64,000 nt of DNA from Lutjanus erythropterus (taxonomy: Eukaryota; Chordata; Actinopteri; Lutjaniformes; Lutjanidae). Every line of letters starts with the position of its first letter. Position 1 is the first letter of the stretch. The stretch spans positions 7,959,104-8,023,103 of the forward strand of contig CM034613.1 of assembly GCA_020091685.1 (NCBI GenBank), in the 5' to 3' direction. A program made the position numbers and the translations under genes. Shown here piece after piece: positions 11,448 to 22,592 of this stretch. Under the pieces are notes generated by a model. That model made no database searches, was not told the origin of the DNA, and worked only from the letters and a program-made list of their open reading frames with translations.

Positions 11448-13876
11448 CTGAGTCTCACAATCATCCAAAAAACTAGCTGTGATGGAAGCAGAGAAGAGAG
11501 ATAGAAATGGAGCACTGCTGACCCTCTGTCAGCCACTTCACCCCAGTGCACTGCAGAGCGTGTAGGTAATGGTTGCTTGTTTGTTTTTGTTTGTTTTTTG
11601 CCACTGACAGGTTTAGATTGTTATTATAATATCTGGGAACATTATGGAAAGGATCAATACAGCAAGACCTTCTTTTAAAGAGAAAGGTGTGCTTTGTTTA
11701 ACCCGAAACAACTATTTTATTGATCTTGCTAAACCAATTAGACCCTCTGTGTCAAAATCATCATCATCCCCAGTTTCTATCTACCTTGACAGAATCTAAA
11801 TAAAACTGAACTATAGGAGGATGTGCACTTTCATTTGCACTGACTTTGTGAAAATCTGTTGTTTTCACATCACAGGTGATAAAGAAAGGCATTAAAATCT
11901 AAGTCTTACTGGGAAAACAAAGTTGTTTGAATGCCGTTATAATTAAGAGTGTGGCCCACTGAACATAAAAAAAAAGAAAAAAGAAAAATTGTTGAATATT
12001 CGTATTGAGCGGCCAAAAAATCTGAAAACATCCTGAGTCAAGGACAGCCCTACACTTCTCACACATATTTTGAGGATTCTGTGAAATTCTACTGAGTAAA
12101 ACAGATGTGCTAAAACGCATATCATGATTAAAACGTAAAGGTCAAGACCAAAGTGTACCTGAGACAGATCAAATGGAAGAAGCACCCTGAAATGACACCT
12201 CTAGGTCGAGTCCGAGCACTTGGTTGTGGTGCTGCACTCTAGCTAAATGCAGAACTACTGTATGGTGCATGCAGTGCTGAAAGCCCTTCATTCGGGGACA
12301 GGGTGCCCTTTTTAAATAATGTAACCTTCAGAATGTGAGAGGTGACTGGTTGTGCTATTCACTGTACTCATTTTAAACGCTCACTTCAAAACATGGCCCC
12401 AGGGGCCTCATTTGAGTATGGACAGCGCTTCACAGTCAACATTTGACCTTTAAAGCCCCAAATGGTTTTGCCACAGTTATTTCACTGTTGCATATGCACG
12501 TTTTCCCAAAGGATATGATTTGCAGATGGCAAATAGCTTTTTGTATTGTTTTCATTTAGATTTTCCCCCAAACGCTCCCAGTCCAGTTAAAAAAACTTGA
12601 TTTGTAGCCTACTGTTTTCAAAATAAGACAAATCAAAAGCAGACTTTACCAACTTCAATGAATGGCTCAAGTTCATGAGTCCGTTTTCTTTGATGACAGT
12701 CACTCATAAGAAGTTTGTCAATCGTTCTGAAAAATAAATAGCTCCAAATGTTGTTTTTTATCATCTGTGACACTGTCATGCTGCTTTCCACACAGTTTGT
12801 GCCACATGCATTTTGTCTTATTTTGCCTGTGTGTGTAATTTTGTTCGAGATAATCATAAAAGAAAATTGGGGCACACACTGTACTGGTTATGTCCACATG
12901 GAGCCTTATAAACATTTTAAAAACTGCACTTTTGTAATGGAGGGAAACCATAATCTCTTTCTCAAAGTCAGAGATAATCATTTTTTCTCTTCAGGAAGCA
13001 GATTGACCTCTTCAACCCACCCTGACATTTTGGAGGAAAATAACTTTTTTGGCTTATCACCTCTGCCCTAAAGAGATTTGCACGCTACTGGGCCCATGCA
13101 ACCATATGATTTCAATCTCACCTGATACACTGATAGTGATCATACAAAAAAAAAAAAACACATTATACTTAATATTGCAGCATGCTGTAGCAATCGCATA
13201 ATACTGTAAGATGTATTTCCCCGCACTGGGGGGAAAAAGCCATCATCACAAGGGAAAAACTGGTTCTCATAACCAAAGAAGGTGTTTATTACAGATCTGC
13301 AAGGAGACAAATGGATTTACAGCAGCCACGGCTGAATCTGTATGCTAATTTGTCACAGAGTGTTAGCGTGAGGCTTTCCCTCAGATTCCGTGAGACAAAC
13401 ATCCACCTACTCCCGATGGCCTTGATGTACACTTTATACGCTGCAAAAATAGCAACACTTCACCTCCCTGCAAGAGTTCATGAGACGGACACATGACACA
13501 TATAACACATGACGACATATGGATGTGAAATGCAGAGATGAACGACACACAGTCTGAAGCACATTCCTTTGATTAAACTCTGTCTATTTTTAGTAGAAAT
13601 TCTCAAAAAGAGGCCTATACATAGTGGTAGAACGTAGTACTATATAAAGGGTCAATTCATAGAAATTGTGAAATAACATTTTCTCTCTGGCATGCATAAT
13701 AATAATTTTAGTTTTATGTGCTAAGGTTTTGAAACACCTTTAAGACTTCTGAGTAGAATCCTGTACAACAGAGGTGAAATAAGTTTCATTTGTGTTGCTC
13801 ACAGAAATGAAAAATGACATAATTTAAAAAATGCCACAAACGTGCTCTCATGGATTTCCCTATGGTAAATAAAACA

Positions 13877-14300
13877 TGATAAATGCCCTCTAATGTGGCC
13901 CAGCGCCCAAATAATGAGATTAAGTGCCCTCTAGGGTCCCCTTCCAGTGGAAAAAACATTACAAAGCTTCCTCTAGAGCGGCCTAATGTCCAACACAACA
14001 TGCTAAAGCGCCCTCTAGAGTGCCCTTCCAGTGGAGAAAAAATGGTGAAATGCCTTTCAGGTTGGCCTAGTGTCCAAGACAATGCGACAAAGCGCCCTCT
14101 AGAAAGGCCCGGTCTCCAAAACAACATGATAACAAACTCTCTAGTGTGTCCGTCCAGCGGAGAAAATGTGGGAAAATTGCCCTGTCACATGGCACAGTGT
14201 CCAAGACGCATCATAAAGTGCCCTCTAAGGTGCCCTAGCAGAGAAAACCCAACGAAGTGCCCCTTTTGGGTGACCCAGTGTCCAAAACATGATTTTTATT
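13877..14300 (+). repeat. Tandem array of two alternating ~42-bp units (copy A)
   Basis: About ten units of roughly 40-44 bp each begin near GCCCTCTAG. Two variants mostly alternate: one ends with CTTCCAGTGGAGAAAA and the other with GGCCTAGTGTCCAAAACATG. Because 42 is a multiple of three, long open frames appear on both strands (plus 13883-14320, minus 14127-13786). They look like products of the array rather than genes. Confidence 0.85.
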
Positions 14301-14534
14301 TATTTTTTTGCCCAGCCTGAGACACCGCTGTATGAACATAAACAAGCAAACAGCTGTTCCGTTTTCTGCCCACCTGTGAAAGTTCTACCAAAATAAGTCC
14401 TCCCTTGACACTATTTTACAGAGACATCATCACTGCGTCCTGGGTTTTGCACGGCCCAGGACAACTGTGGTTTATTTAATACAAATACAAACAAGCCAAA
14501 GTGTTTCTCCCCTATAGCAGAACGATAATGTGTG

Positions 14535-14590
14535 CAGCCAGACCTTTCTCCAGTGCTGACACAGTGTTGTGGAGAAAGGCCTGACTACAG
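14535..14590. repeat. Imperfect hairpin in copy A
   Basis: AGACCTTTCTCCA and TGGAGAAAGGCCT form a near-perfect stem around a loop of about 17 bases. The same hairpin is in copy B near 25,565-25,615, one base shorter. It resembles part of a dispersed repeat. Confidence 0.6.
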
Positions 14591-15470
14591 AAGACCAGTC
14601 TTCTGGTTACCCTATATAATCTACAGACATCCCTACTTTCAAAAGAACTACTTTCTACTAAAAATACAGTCCCTATAAATCTGTTTTAACTTCTGTTTGT
14701 GGATTGTCCATGAGTGACTGTAAATGTATTTTTTTTAAATGCCATTAGTGCCACAAACAATACTTTATACACCCCCATTGTGTTTGAGTGGGAGCAGAAA
14801 CCTCAAACCTGTGTAAATAAAACCAAAACTATCAGCATGGCTCGGTACCACTGTGGGTAAAAACATTTTTTTTATGTCATTTGTGTGAATCGACCCTTTA
14901 AGTACAGGTCAGCTGCTTTCTAATGCCTGATGCATTGATTGTCAGCGTCATTAATAAAGCTCAGGTGCCTCATGACAAATGAGTGATTATGCCCCTCTGA
15001 TAAATTTGCTACAACAAAGAGTTATTGAAACGTATTGCCTATAGGATAACACTGATTGGCAGACTTATTAAGAAGCTCAGGTGCGTGCCGGTTGTGTTCT
15101 TAATAAATGGGCCCGAGTGGTGTCAGATGCCCATCAGGGTACAATAGAGGGGGGTGACGGGGCTGGGCTGTCCCATCAGTCACAGCGTGGCGGGGGGTCA
15201 GAGGTGACCCTGGCACCCCATCTGGTTCTGAACACACAGATAGGGGAGAGGAGGGGGGGAGTGTGATGGCGGTGGCTGTGGGGGGGTCAGGCACGCTTAC
15301 TGCCTATAAAGATAGATACAGAAATGTGGGACCAGATGTAGGGCAGGGTGATGTAACATAAATAATATCTTGATATTTTTCTATACACTGTTTCCTCTAA
15401 AATAACATGCTGTAAATTCTGAAATAGTGCAAACATATGGTGATTTTGTAGAATATGATGAATCGCTGTA

Positions 15471-15620
15471 GATTAAACTACCCAACAGTAAGAGTAGTTG
15501 TTAAAATTAGCTGAACCTTAAACATGTACAGCAGTAAAATGCAACGTACACGTAAATGCAGCAGTGATATTAATCCAAAATAAATGAAGGAACTCCAACT
15601 CTAGTTTTGTTGTATAGTGG
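15471..15620 (+). repeat. Dispersed repeat (TTAAACTACCCAACAGTA family), fragment
   Basis: It begins GATTAAACTACCCAACAG immediately at the right edge of copy A. It is the same family as 44905-45186. The junction with copy A therefore falls in repetitive DNA, which matters for judging the assembly. Confidence 0.55.
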
Positions 15621-15839
15621 TAATAAATGACCTTGATTCCATGATTGTTTGATTCCTTATCAGTGCCTTCATAAAATATGAAAACTGATAATGATATTTT
15701 TGATAAATATTCATCAGTAAAGTGGACATAATGAAGTGAGTAAAGGCGAATAATAGAACAGCTGCACTGTAAGAGCGAAGTTAGGAAAACTCAAAATTGT
15801 GAGGCATTTTACTTCAGTAGAGTTTTTAATTTTGAGCCC
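15621..15839. other. AT-rich sequence left of the retroelement
   Basis: No gene and no recognisable LTR. It marks the lost 3' side of the minus-strand retrotransposon. Confidence 0.45.
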
Positions 15840-15856
15840 AACTGAATCTCTAAGGT

Positions 15857-16443
15857 TTAGATAAACTTAGGAAGAACGACATTCTCAGATTCCTGATCTT
15901 TCAGGTAATGGAGAGTGAACTGTTTGATTCTCTCACTCTCTTTTGGGACACAAAATCGTTCTTGAGCTCTCCATGTGGACGTCGTGAAAGTCCATCCGCA
16001 TCCTGATTTTGAGTTCCAGCTCTGTACTGGAGCTTGAAGCTGTATGTCGATAGAGCTGACAGCCACCTGTAGCTTGTAGCGTCCAACTTGGCGGAGGTTA
16101 AGATGTAAGTCAGCGGGTTACTGTCGGTGACAACAGTGAAGTCACGCCGCACAGGTAGTCACTGAACTTGGTGGTGACGGCCCATTTCAAAGCCAGGAAC
16201 TCTAATTTGTGAGCGGGATATTTAGCCTCACTTTTTGTCAGTCCTCTGCTTGCAAATGCAATAGCTCTCATCTGTCCGTCTTGTTCTTGGTACAAGGCTG
16301 CACCAAGCCCTGTCGTACTTGCATCGGTGTGGAGGGCGTGGGAGTTTAGGGTTTGCAAACCCTAAGACAGGGGCTGTGGTGAGCCTGTTGATGATCTCAT
16401 TGAACGCTCTCTGACATTCTGGAGTCCACCTTCCTCCAAACAA
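15857..16443 (-). pseudogene. Retroelement RNase H and broken 3' end of pol
   Basis: The RNase H signature HTDASTTGLGA lies near 16,330, followed by AIAFASRGLTKSEAKYPAHKLEFLALKWAV. The closing motif with N-x-x-A-D-G-L-S-R-R-P lies near 16,020-15,980. These are typical of Ty3/Gypsy pol. Beyond the ADGLSRRP block only about 40 more residues resemble the linker to integrase before similarity ends near 15,840. No HHCC zinc module or integrase core follows. Two frame changes are visible, near 16,300 and 16,050. Confidence 0.8.
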
Positions 16444-16481
16444 CTCCTTTGGATGGAAGTACTTGGTAGTGCTCTCTCCCT

Positions 16482-17289
16482 TTACTGCTGCATTTTCTTA
16501 GAGGGGGTACCCTGCAGTGAGGTCGTTGAGAGGCTTAATGATTTTGGAGTAATCTTTACAAACCGTCGATAGTACCCAGAAAAACCTAAGAAGGACCTCA
16601 GCTCCTTGAGGTTCTTTGGTACTGGCCAGGTCTTCAAGGCTTCAATCTTTTCTGGATCAGTCTCAACTCCGTGTTGGGACACAATGTGACCAAGATACTT
16701 GATGAAGTCTGGAAAAATTTACATTTTTCTGGAGACAGTTTCAATCTGCTCTTTGAGTCGTTTCAGGACCTGAAGCAACCTTGACTCATGTTCCTCCAGG
16801 GTGTCTGAGAAGACTATGAGATCATCGATGAAAAGCAGTGCTTCTCTCCGGTTGAGGTCTCCTATGCATCTCTCCATAAGTCGTTGGAACGTACTTGGGG
16901 CATTGGTTATTCCTGTGGCATTCTGTTGAATTCCCAGAATCCGAGGGCATAACGAACAGTCTTCTGCTTGTCGGCTTCTTCCATCTCGATTTGGTAGTAA
17001 CCTGACTTTAGATCAAGGACGGAGAACCATTTCGAGCCAGTCAACAGGAGAAGACTTCTTCCAAGTTTGGTAGAGCGTAGGCATCTTTTATGGTCTGCGA
17101 GTTGAGTTTCAAAGTCGATGCACAAACGTACAGAACCATTCTTCTTTGAACCACAACTATGGGAGATGCAAATGGCGACTCTGATTCACGAATGACACCA
17201 GAATCTAGCAGTTCTTGAAGGTGTTTCTTCACTGCATCCACATCATGAGGATGGATGGGTCGAGCTCGATGCTTAAAGGGTGTCATCAC
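16482..17289 (-). pseudogene. Retroelement reverse transcriptase, frame-broken
   Basis: Successive overlapping frames cover the palm and fingers. An N-terminal RARPIHPHDVDAVKKHLQEL block is followed by SGVIRESESPFASPIVVV (RT block 1), LDLKSGYYQIEM (block 3), and the active site FIDD, encoded at 16821-16832 in place of the commoner YxDD. ELRSFLGFSGYYRRFV then marks the connection region. At least four frame changes occur in about 800 bases; the ones I inspected look like loss of one or two bases, mostly in short runs. The catalytic aspartates of the FIDD and of the LDLKSGY block are preserved. Confidence 0.82.
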
Positions 17290-17808
17290 CGAGTTTGATA
17301 TGGTGCTTCACTTTGTCAGTATGCCCATAATCCAAATCATGCTGGGCGAAGAGTTCTGGCATGGAATTGAGCTGTTTTGTGATCCGCTCTTTCCACTCAG
17401 GTGGTAAAGGGACTCGCCAAAGTCGATTTCATCTCTTTGGTTTCAGGGACATTTGAGACTGCAGAATGCTCTGTTCCCTTCACCTGCTGAACAGCATGGA
17501 TCTCAGCCAAGACTGTCTTGGGGAATTATGATGTCACTTTGAGTCTCATTTCTCAGCAAAACTGGCATACTGTAAGGGCGTTTCACAGGCAAGGTGCAGA
17601 GGAGCTAGCCACAAGCAATCCACCAGGAAGAGAAGACCCAGAGGGGCCTCCACTGCAACCCACTTCTCACCTTGAGCACCACTCACATGGACTAGCCCGT
17701 CGATGACAACTGTGCCGCCAGCTGGCACCACTTCTGGGGCATTTCCTTGCACCTTTACCCATCCGAGGGCCTCAGAGCCTGCTTGTCGTTGTCGCACTTC
17801 CAGGATTT

Positions 17809-18183
17809 TTAGAACAACTCTGTAGCCAGAAAGCAATGACTGAGGCGACATCCATTCCTGTCAACATAGTCAGAGTAGAGGACATCTAATGAATTGGTGC
17901 CAATTAGGATCTGAGGTACACTGTTCACATCAGGGACCACCAATACCAAAGTGGGCACTTCAGTCTCTTTGCCCAAAAACTCTTCTGGGAATGTTAAGTT
18001 CAGCTCTATATACCCAAGATAGGGCACTGCCTCTCCATTGGCTCCCTCTACTTCCAACTCTACATCCAAAAGGTCATCCAAGGACTTCAAGCAATGATGA
18101 GCTAAGTGACTCTTATAGAATGACAATGGAATAGTGGTTACTTGAGACCCGTGTCTAGAAGACAACTGACTCCTTGCCTTCAA
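17809..18183 (-). pseudogene. Retroelement aspartic protease (retropepsin-like)
   Basis: The catalytic Asp-Thr-Gly is encoded at 18144-18155 on the minus strand, but in a different frame from the downstream body, which begins with SQVTTIP. The break sits in a run of G, which appears one base short. The body carries a flap-like GANGEAVPYLGY segment and a second conserved block (VPQILIGTNSLDVL) like the hydrophobic-hydrophobic-G-x-[DN]-[FL]-L motif of retroelement proteases. It lies between the nucleocapsid and the reverse transcriptase, the normal Ty3/Gypsy order. Confidence 0.7.
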
Positions 18184-18333
18184 TAGTGATTTGAGCAGTG
18201 CATTTTGTTCCTACTAGACCTGGAGGCAGTCGGGTGGACGTTTTAGCATCTGCACACTTGCTAGTCACTTTTGTGGTTTCTCTAGGGCACTTACTTTGGT
18301 TTCTAGTCCCTGTTTGCCCTGCAACAGGGGCTT

Positions 18334-18730
18334 CTAGCAGTTTAACTGCTGGGTGCCTGTGAAGCTATTTTGAAGGTCCCATTGTTGCTGCTTTTCTCTG
18401 AGTAGCCTTTCTTCTCTTGAACCAAAAGGGATTTGGTTCATTCTCACAGTTGATTGCAAGGTGTGCGTCTTCTCCACAGTGGAAACAGTACCAGGGCGAG
18501 GCCTGCTGGTCGTCAGCCCCTGAACTTGACTGCCCACTTACTTTCTTGCTAACTGGCTGATGCTTAACTTTCGTGGAGCCTTCTCGTGGGCGTGTGGATG
18601 TCACTGCTTGATGACTCTGTGCTTGAGGTGTGCTCACCTGGGCTTGTAGTTTGGCAAGCTGATGCTTCATTGTCTTTATTTCCGCCACTTCTGGACGGTC
18701 ATTCTTAGCTTCGTGAGCTGCTGCCTTCAT
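18334..18730 (-). pseudogene. Retroelement Gag nucleocapsid with CCHC zinc knuckle
   Basis: A basic and glutamine-rich linker leads into a CCHC zinc knuckle at 18446-18487. The spacing is C-x2-C-x4-H-x4-C, with core residues CFHCGEDAHLAINC. Knuckles of this kind bind the element's RNA for packaging. The segment follows the capsid frames and precedes the protease, as expected for the C-terminus of Gag. The same stretch is also open in an overlapping frame (18537-18334), which suggests a frame change shortly after the knuckle. Confidence 0.8.
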
Positions 18731-18777
18731 ATCAGTGACTTGAGCTTGGATGTCAGCGATCTGTGTCTTTAGACTGT

Positions 18778-19535
18778 TTATCTCAGCTGTTTCAAAACAG
18801 TTAGGCTTGGGTTTGAAGTCGTAGTTTGCATGACAGCAACTTCAGCTTGAATTTCTTTGATCTGTTTCTTTAGCAGTTCAGTCTCGGAGCTTTCTCCCTC
18901 AGGTGCAGCACAGCCACATGCAGTCAGGCGATGTGCAGCAGTTCGCAGCTTGGGGATACTGGAGCTTTGCTTTTGTAGTCCAAGGTGTTTTCTCATACGA
19001 TTATCTTTTGCTGCTTGTTTGTCTTCCTCTGTTCTGATGAGTAGCACCAAATCAGCAAAAGAAGGTGGGCTACTTGTCTTTTGCTCCAATTGAAGATCAG
19101 CGATCAGTCCATTATTCCAACAGCCTCGACAGAACTGCTTTAAGAGGTAGCGATGTCGTTCACTTTCTGTGACACCACCCTCCTAACAACAGCACTCAGG
19201 ATTACTTGCAAGCGGTTTAAGTAGTCAGAAGGCTTCTCATCATTGTTCTGCAACGTTCCCATGAACTTAGCCAACAGCTCATCGCCATCCTCTACTGAAC
19301 CATAAACTGAGTCTAGTAGCTGGAGGTACACTGACGGCAAGGCTTGGGGGCTAACATGTTTAATGACATCAGTAGCTGGAGGCAGTAAACTGTCAAGGAT
19401 TTTTGTTCTATGCAGGTCAGACATGGAGGGATCAGTCAAAAACAAGTCAACGTTTGCTCTCCAGGTGTCATAGTCAAGTTCACTGTTAGGCGAGAAATCT
19501 CCCGGAGAAGGGTCGAGGCGGAATGAAGAGTGCAT
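18778..19535 (-). pseudogene. Retroelement Gag capsid, PNMA/Ty3 type, frame-broken
   Basis: Two consecutive frames (19535-19140, then 19089-18778) together cover a PNMA-type capsid. Recognisable parts are the ELDYDTWRANVDLFL segment near the start, the LLDSVYGSVEDGDELLAKF segment in the middle, and a FADLVLLIRTEEDKQAAK segment in the C-terminal half, which is typical of PNMA and its retroelement relatives. The domain would assemble the particle shell. The two frames are separated by about 50 bases and a frame change. Inference: one or two lost bases rather than long decay, because the sequence on both sides is well preserved. Confidence 0.72.
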
Positions 19536-19973
19536 GGGGACATGGTTTCATTGGCTCGCATGACATGTTCAACGACTACCCGCTGCACAACAGGAGGGTT
19601 AACATCATGCACGGTGAGGGCTGGAGGAGTCATTGCAAGGGTGTTATCATTACCACTTGCTCCAGTTGAGGGGTGTGATGGATCATTAGGCGGGGTACTG
19701 GATGCTGAGTGTTCGATTTAGCTGCCATGCTAGGTGATGGTTTAGAGGTCATTGCAGCAGGCTGCGTCTGAGGTTCAAGGTAATTGGTGGGGACATCACG
19801 GTAGACTTCCAGCAGTGACCGTAACTCTGTGCATTAACTGATGTTGATACTGCTTGTGCAGCTCTGGCAGATCCAAGCTGAGAGCGTCAAGTGAAGGTGA
19901 TGGTGGAAACACTGGCAAGTTGCAAGCACTAGCTCAGGTGAAACAGGGCCAAGCAGAATGGGAGAGGTTTGCC

Positions 19974-20519
19974 TCACTGGTGGTGGCGCTTGAACCTCCT
20001 CAGCCTCCTGACAGGCACCTGTTGCTTGGGAACCCTCCGTGGGTTATGGCGTTCTGGTTCAGAGTCTGCTGCTAGGGTGGCTTTACCCTCAACAGGGAGA
20101 TTAACACCTTTTTCTGCGCTAATCTTCCTGAGCTCCTCCTGGAGCACCTCTTGAAATGACTTCCCACTCTTGTTAGCAATAGCTTGCAGTTCTTCAAGAT
20201 ACCCCTTGGTGGCGCTGCTACTGGCAGTAAGGGTGTAAACACTGTCTAAAGCCACACTAAAGGTTACCTCTGTATCAACTGAGCTCTGGTATCCTATTGG
20301 CAGTAGTGGTCTTAATGCTTGCATGGCGGAGCCATATGCAAATTCAACTATGGAGTGCTGATGAAATTCTGATTTTGGATCATCGATAAGCACTACCCGA
20401 TTAATAGAACCATAAGTTGCTAGATGCTTCTCAAGTTCTTCATCTAATTCAGTTCGCGTTAGACCACCAACGATAACTGAGTTAAGGACATTTATCTCAG
20501 CTTCTGTGATTATATGCAT
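19974..20519 (-). pseudogene. Retroelement Gag, N-terminal RRM-like leader domain
   Basis: This frame of 181 codons opens with a segment of about 85 residues showing the alternation expected of an RRM-like fold: a hydrophobic strand (NSVIVGGL), a charged helix (ELDEELEKHLATYG), a strand (INRVVLIDD), then another strand (SIVEFAYGSA). PNMA proteins carry an RRM-like domain before their capsid in the same position, and the downstream capsid also matches PNMA. A segment with AIANKSGKSFQEVLQEEL follows, then an arginine-rich tail that looks out of frame. The start at 20519 is the first ATG after the presumed leader. The frame does not run on into the capsid, so at least one break lies near 20,000. 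Confidence 0.65.
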
Positions 20520-20603
20520 TTCTTAGAGTGTTGTTTCTTACTTTTTTTCTTACTTTTGCTACTGATGATACTCCAACTCCTCCTGGCTGGCTCGCCAATT
20601 TTC

Positions 20604-22592
20604 TGTAACCAATCCCAGCTCTGACTCAATGTGGTAGACACTGGGTGGTTCAGAAGCGGTATCACTGTGTCACTTCACTATCACATGGACCAGTTATCAG
20701 GTTCTAGGTTCATGGGAGGAGGGAGTGTTTAATAATGTGCATGGAGTAGCAAGAGTAAAAATCACACAAACAGGTAAGTTTAAAAATATATATAACTGTA
20801 TTGATTGTTATTTTATGTAAGCAGGAAGAAAATAAACAGTTGTCACAATGCACAATGAGTTTGTTCCCTTTCTTCAAGAAAGTTATTCACACTATGACCA
20901 AAAACCAAAAAAAAAACACAAACAAAACAAAAAAACTATTATTGGTGCTGGTTTTGGTTCTTAATGTGTTTAGGACCTATTTTAAATTTACCCTGTGCTA
21001 GTTTTTAACCCAAGAACTAGGCTAAACTTTAGGATTGTCAACCCAACAAGTTTTGTTTTTCAACAATGTACCCTTTAAATTAAATGGCTTTTATCAAAAC
21101 ACCCTTTAAAGTGCTTATTCAACTACCATTACAAGTAAAATATCAATTTACAAACAGCTTCAAAACAATTAAAACAGATTACAAATGACAAATTCAATAC
21201 CATAACATTACAGAATGCTGCTTTAAAGCATGAACAATTTCTTCCTTAGTGTCACTGAACACTGCAAAACGAAATCCACCAGTGTAGTGGCAAAATCAGT
21301 CCTACCAGAATGATGACGAAAACAACAGTTCAGTTCAGATATCTCAGGATCGTCTCTTCAATTTGCTTGGCTCGCCACAACTGCTGAACTCTACTACCAC
21401 TGTTGCAGCGCAGAGAAGCAGCAGAAGAAATCCACACTCTTGAAACACACCAGTCAAACTTCAACAGGGGCAAAGAAAAGGACCCGGCCTGAAATAGCCA
21501 AAAGAAAAATTACACACTTGCCCTTTAACTTTAACACACATATTTAGGGTCTTAAATTGCTTAAATTATGGCATTTCTTACTCTGCTCCCTATTAATGTT
21601 AATTAAATCAACTATATACATGACAAATAATCAGAAATAATCATTAAAATATTTTTCTGACAAACACTTCCGTATGAATTAGTTGTTCGACCACATGCTA
21701 CTCTCACTCTTCTACTCACCGCCACCGGCAAAAAACACACAGCGGGGGTAATTTACGCGCATTGCCTTATGCACGTATGTACAGAAATAATGCAAGCTCA
21801 AATTAGCATCTCCTTAGTTATTTAACAGTAAACAACAGGTCGGTAACAACCAATTCACTCACAAAATTACCAATAAAATTCACTCACCAGAAAAGTTCAG
21901 TCATATGCACACACTCCAACTTGCAATGGAGCACGGCTCACAAACTCCAGGTTTTTGTCCACTTTGCAGAGACAGGTGACATGAGGACAGAGTAAATAGC
22001 GTTTAGATATCTAACTTCACAAACAATAGCTCTTGCTCGACTTTAAACGGCTAATATGACTGCTGTTAGCAAACATAGCGGCAACAAGTTAGCAAACACT
22101 CACGGTTTTTCCTCAGCTCGACAGCGGCACGATATCTCCTATTAATTCGACGAACTGCCAAAAAAAGAAAGCTCTCTCCACTCACTTCTTGTATATTCAG
22201 CAAAAAGAGTAAAATATCAATTTCTTCAGCACACTTCAGCGTGTAAATCCTCAAAGTAATTCAAGGTGCGTGTCTGTGTCTGATCCGTTCGCGTGGAAGA
22301 GAGAAAACGGAAACGCACGGAGCTTAATTGGTACGGAGAGCTAAGCTCTGATTGGCTGCTGAGGATATCAGCCCTGTATCATGCGCATGTCACATGAACT
22401 CACTGAGTTCAGCGCTATCCTCCTCCCATGTCACCTGAATCTTTACAAATGTCACAAACGGAGCATTAAGCACTTTCACCTCTAGTGAAATGAAATGAAC
22501 TATTTTTTTAGATTAAGGATTTTAACCCCTTTTTTTTCAGAGTGAATGAATTTATTAATGACAATATTTAATATCTTATAACCTGGGTTACA
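20604..22592 (-). other. Untranslated leader and candidate 5' LTR of the retrotransposon
   Basis: This gene-free stretch lies upstream of gag on the minus strand. It could contain the 5' LTR, because the plus strand reads TG at 20604 and a CA end is possible near 22455, giving an unusually long LTR of about 1.85 kb. With no second LTR in the window for comparison, this is unproven. At 22,270-22,390 the minus strand has a CCAATCAGAGC box and a GC-richer segment that looks promoter-like. The rest is AT-rich with no coding signal that I recognise. Confidence 0.3.

Larger units (their letters stand above)
11448..15470 (+). repeat. Copy A of a ~4 kb direct duplication
   Basis: This 4,023-base stretch recurs in the same orientation at 22593-26456. 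Alignment by eye is continuous from CTGAGTCTCACAATCATCC to GAATCGCTGTA. It is non-coding: AT-rich DNA, an (A)n run near 13,146, the alternating ~42-bp unit repeat at 13.88-14.30 kb, and CNE-like sequence near 15.0-15.3 kb. Copy A is 159 bases longer than copy B. Confidence 0.95.
15840..20605 (-). mobile_element. PNMA-like Ty3/Gypsy LTR retrotransposon, integrase end missing
   Basis: On the minus strand the order is Gag (RRM-like leader, capsid, CCHC knuckle), aspartic protease, reverse transcriptase with a FIDD active site, then RNase H. This is the Ty3/Gypsy order up to RNase H. Similarity stops near 15840, just past the RNase H tail, and no integrase (HHCC or DDE) is seen, so the 3' part is lost or was not assembled. 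The minus-strand leader just downstream of a TG at 20604-20605 begins with a TTGGCGAGCC-like stretch that could be the primer-binding site. That would place the 5' LTR to the right of 20604. All frames are interrupted, mostly by apparent loss of single bases. No envelope gene is seen. Confidence 0.85.

Noticed and set aside
13786-14320. Open frames of 145 (plus) and 113 (minus) codons
   Set aside because: Both are produced by the ~42-bp tandem units, whose length is a multiple of three. Copy B lacks intact frames.
15840-20605. Element as an endogenous retrovirus
   Set aside because: The capsid is PNMA-like and RT/RNase H are of Ty3/Gypsy type. No envelope or integrase is seen in the window.
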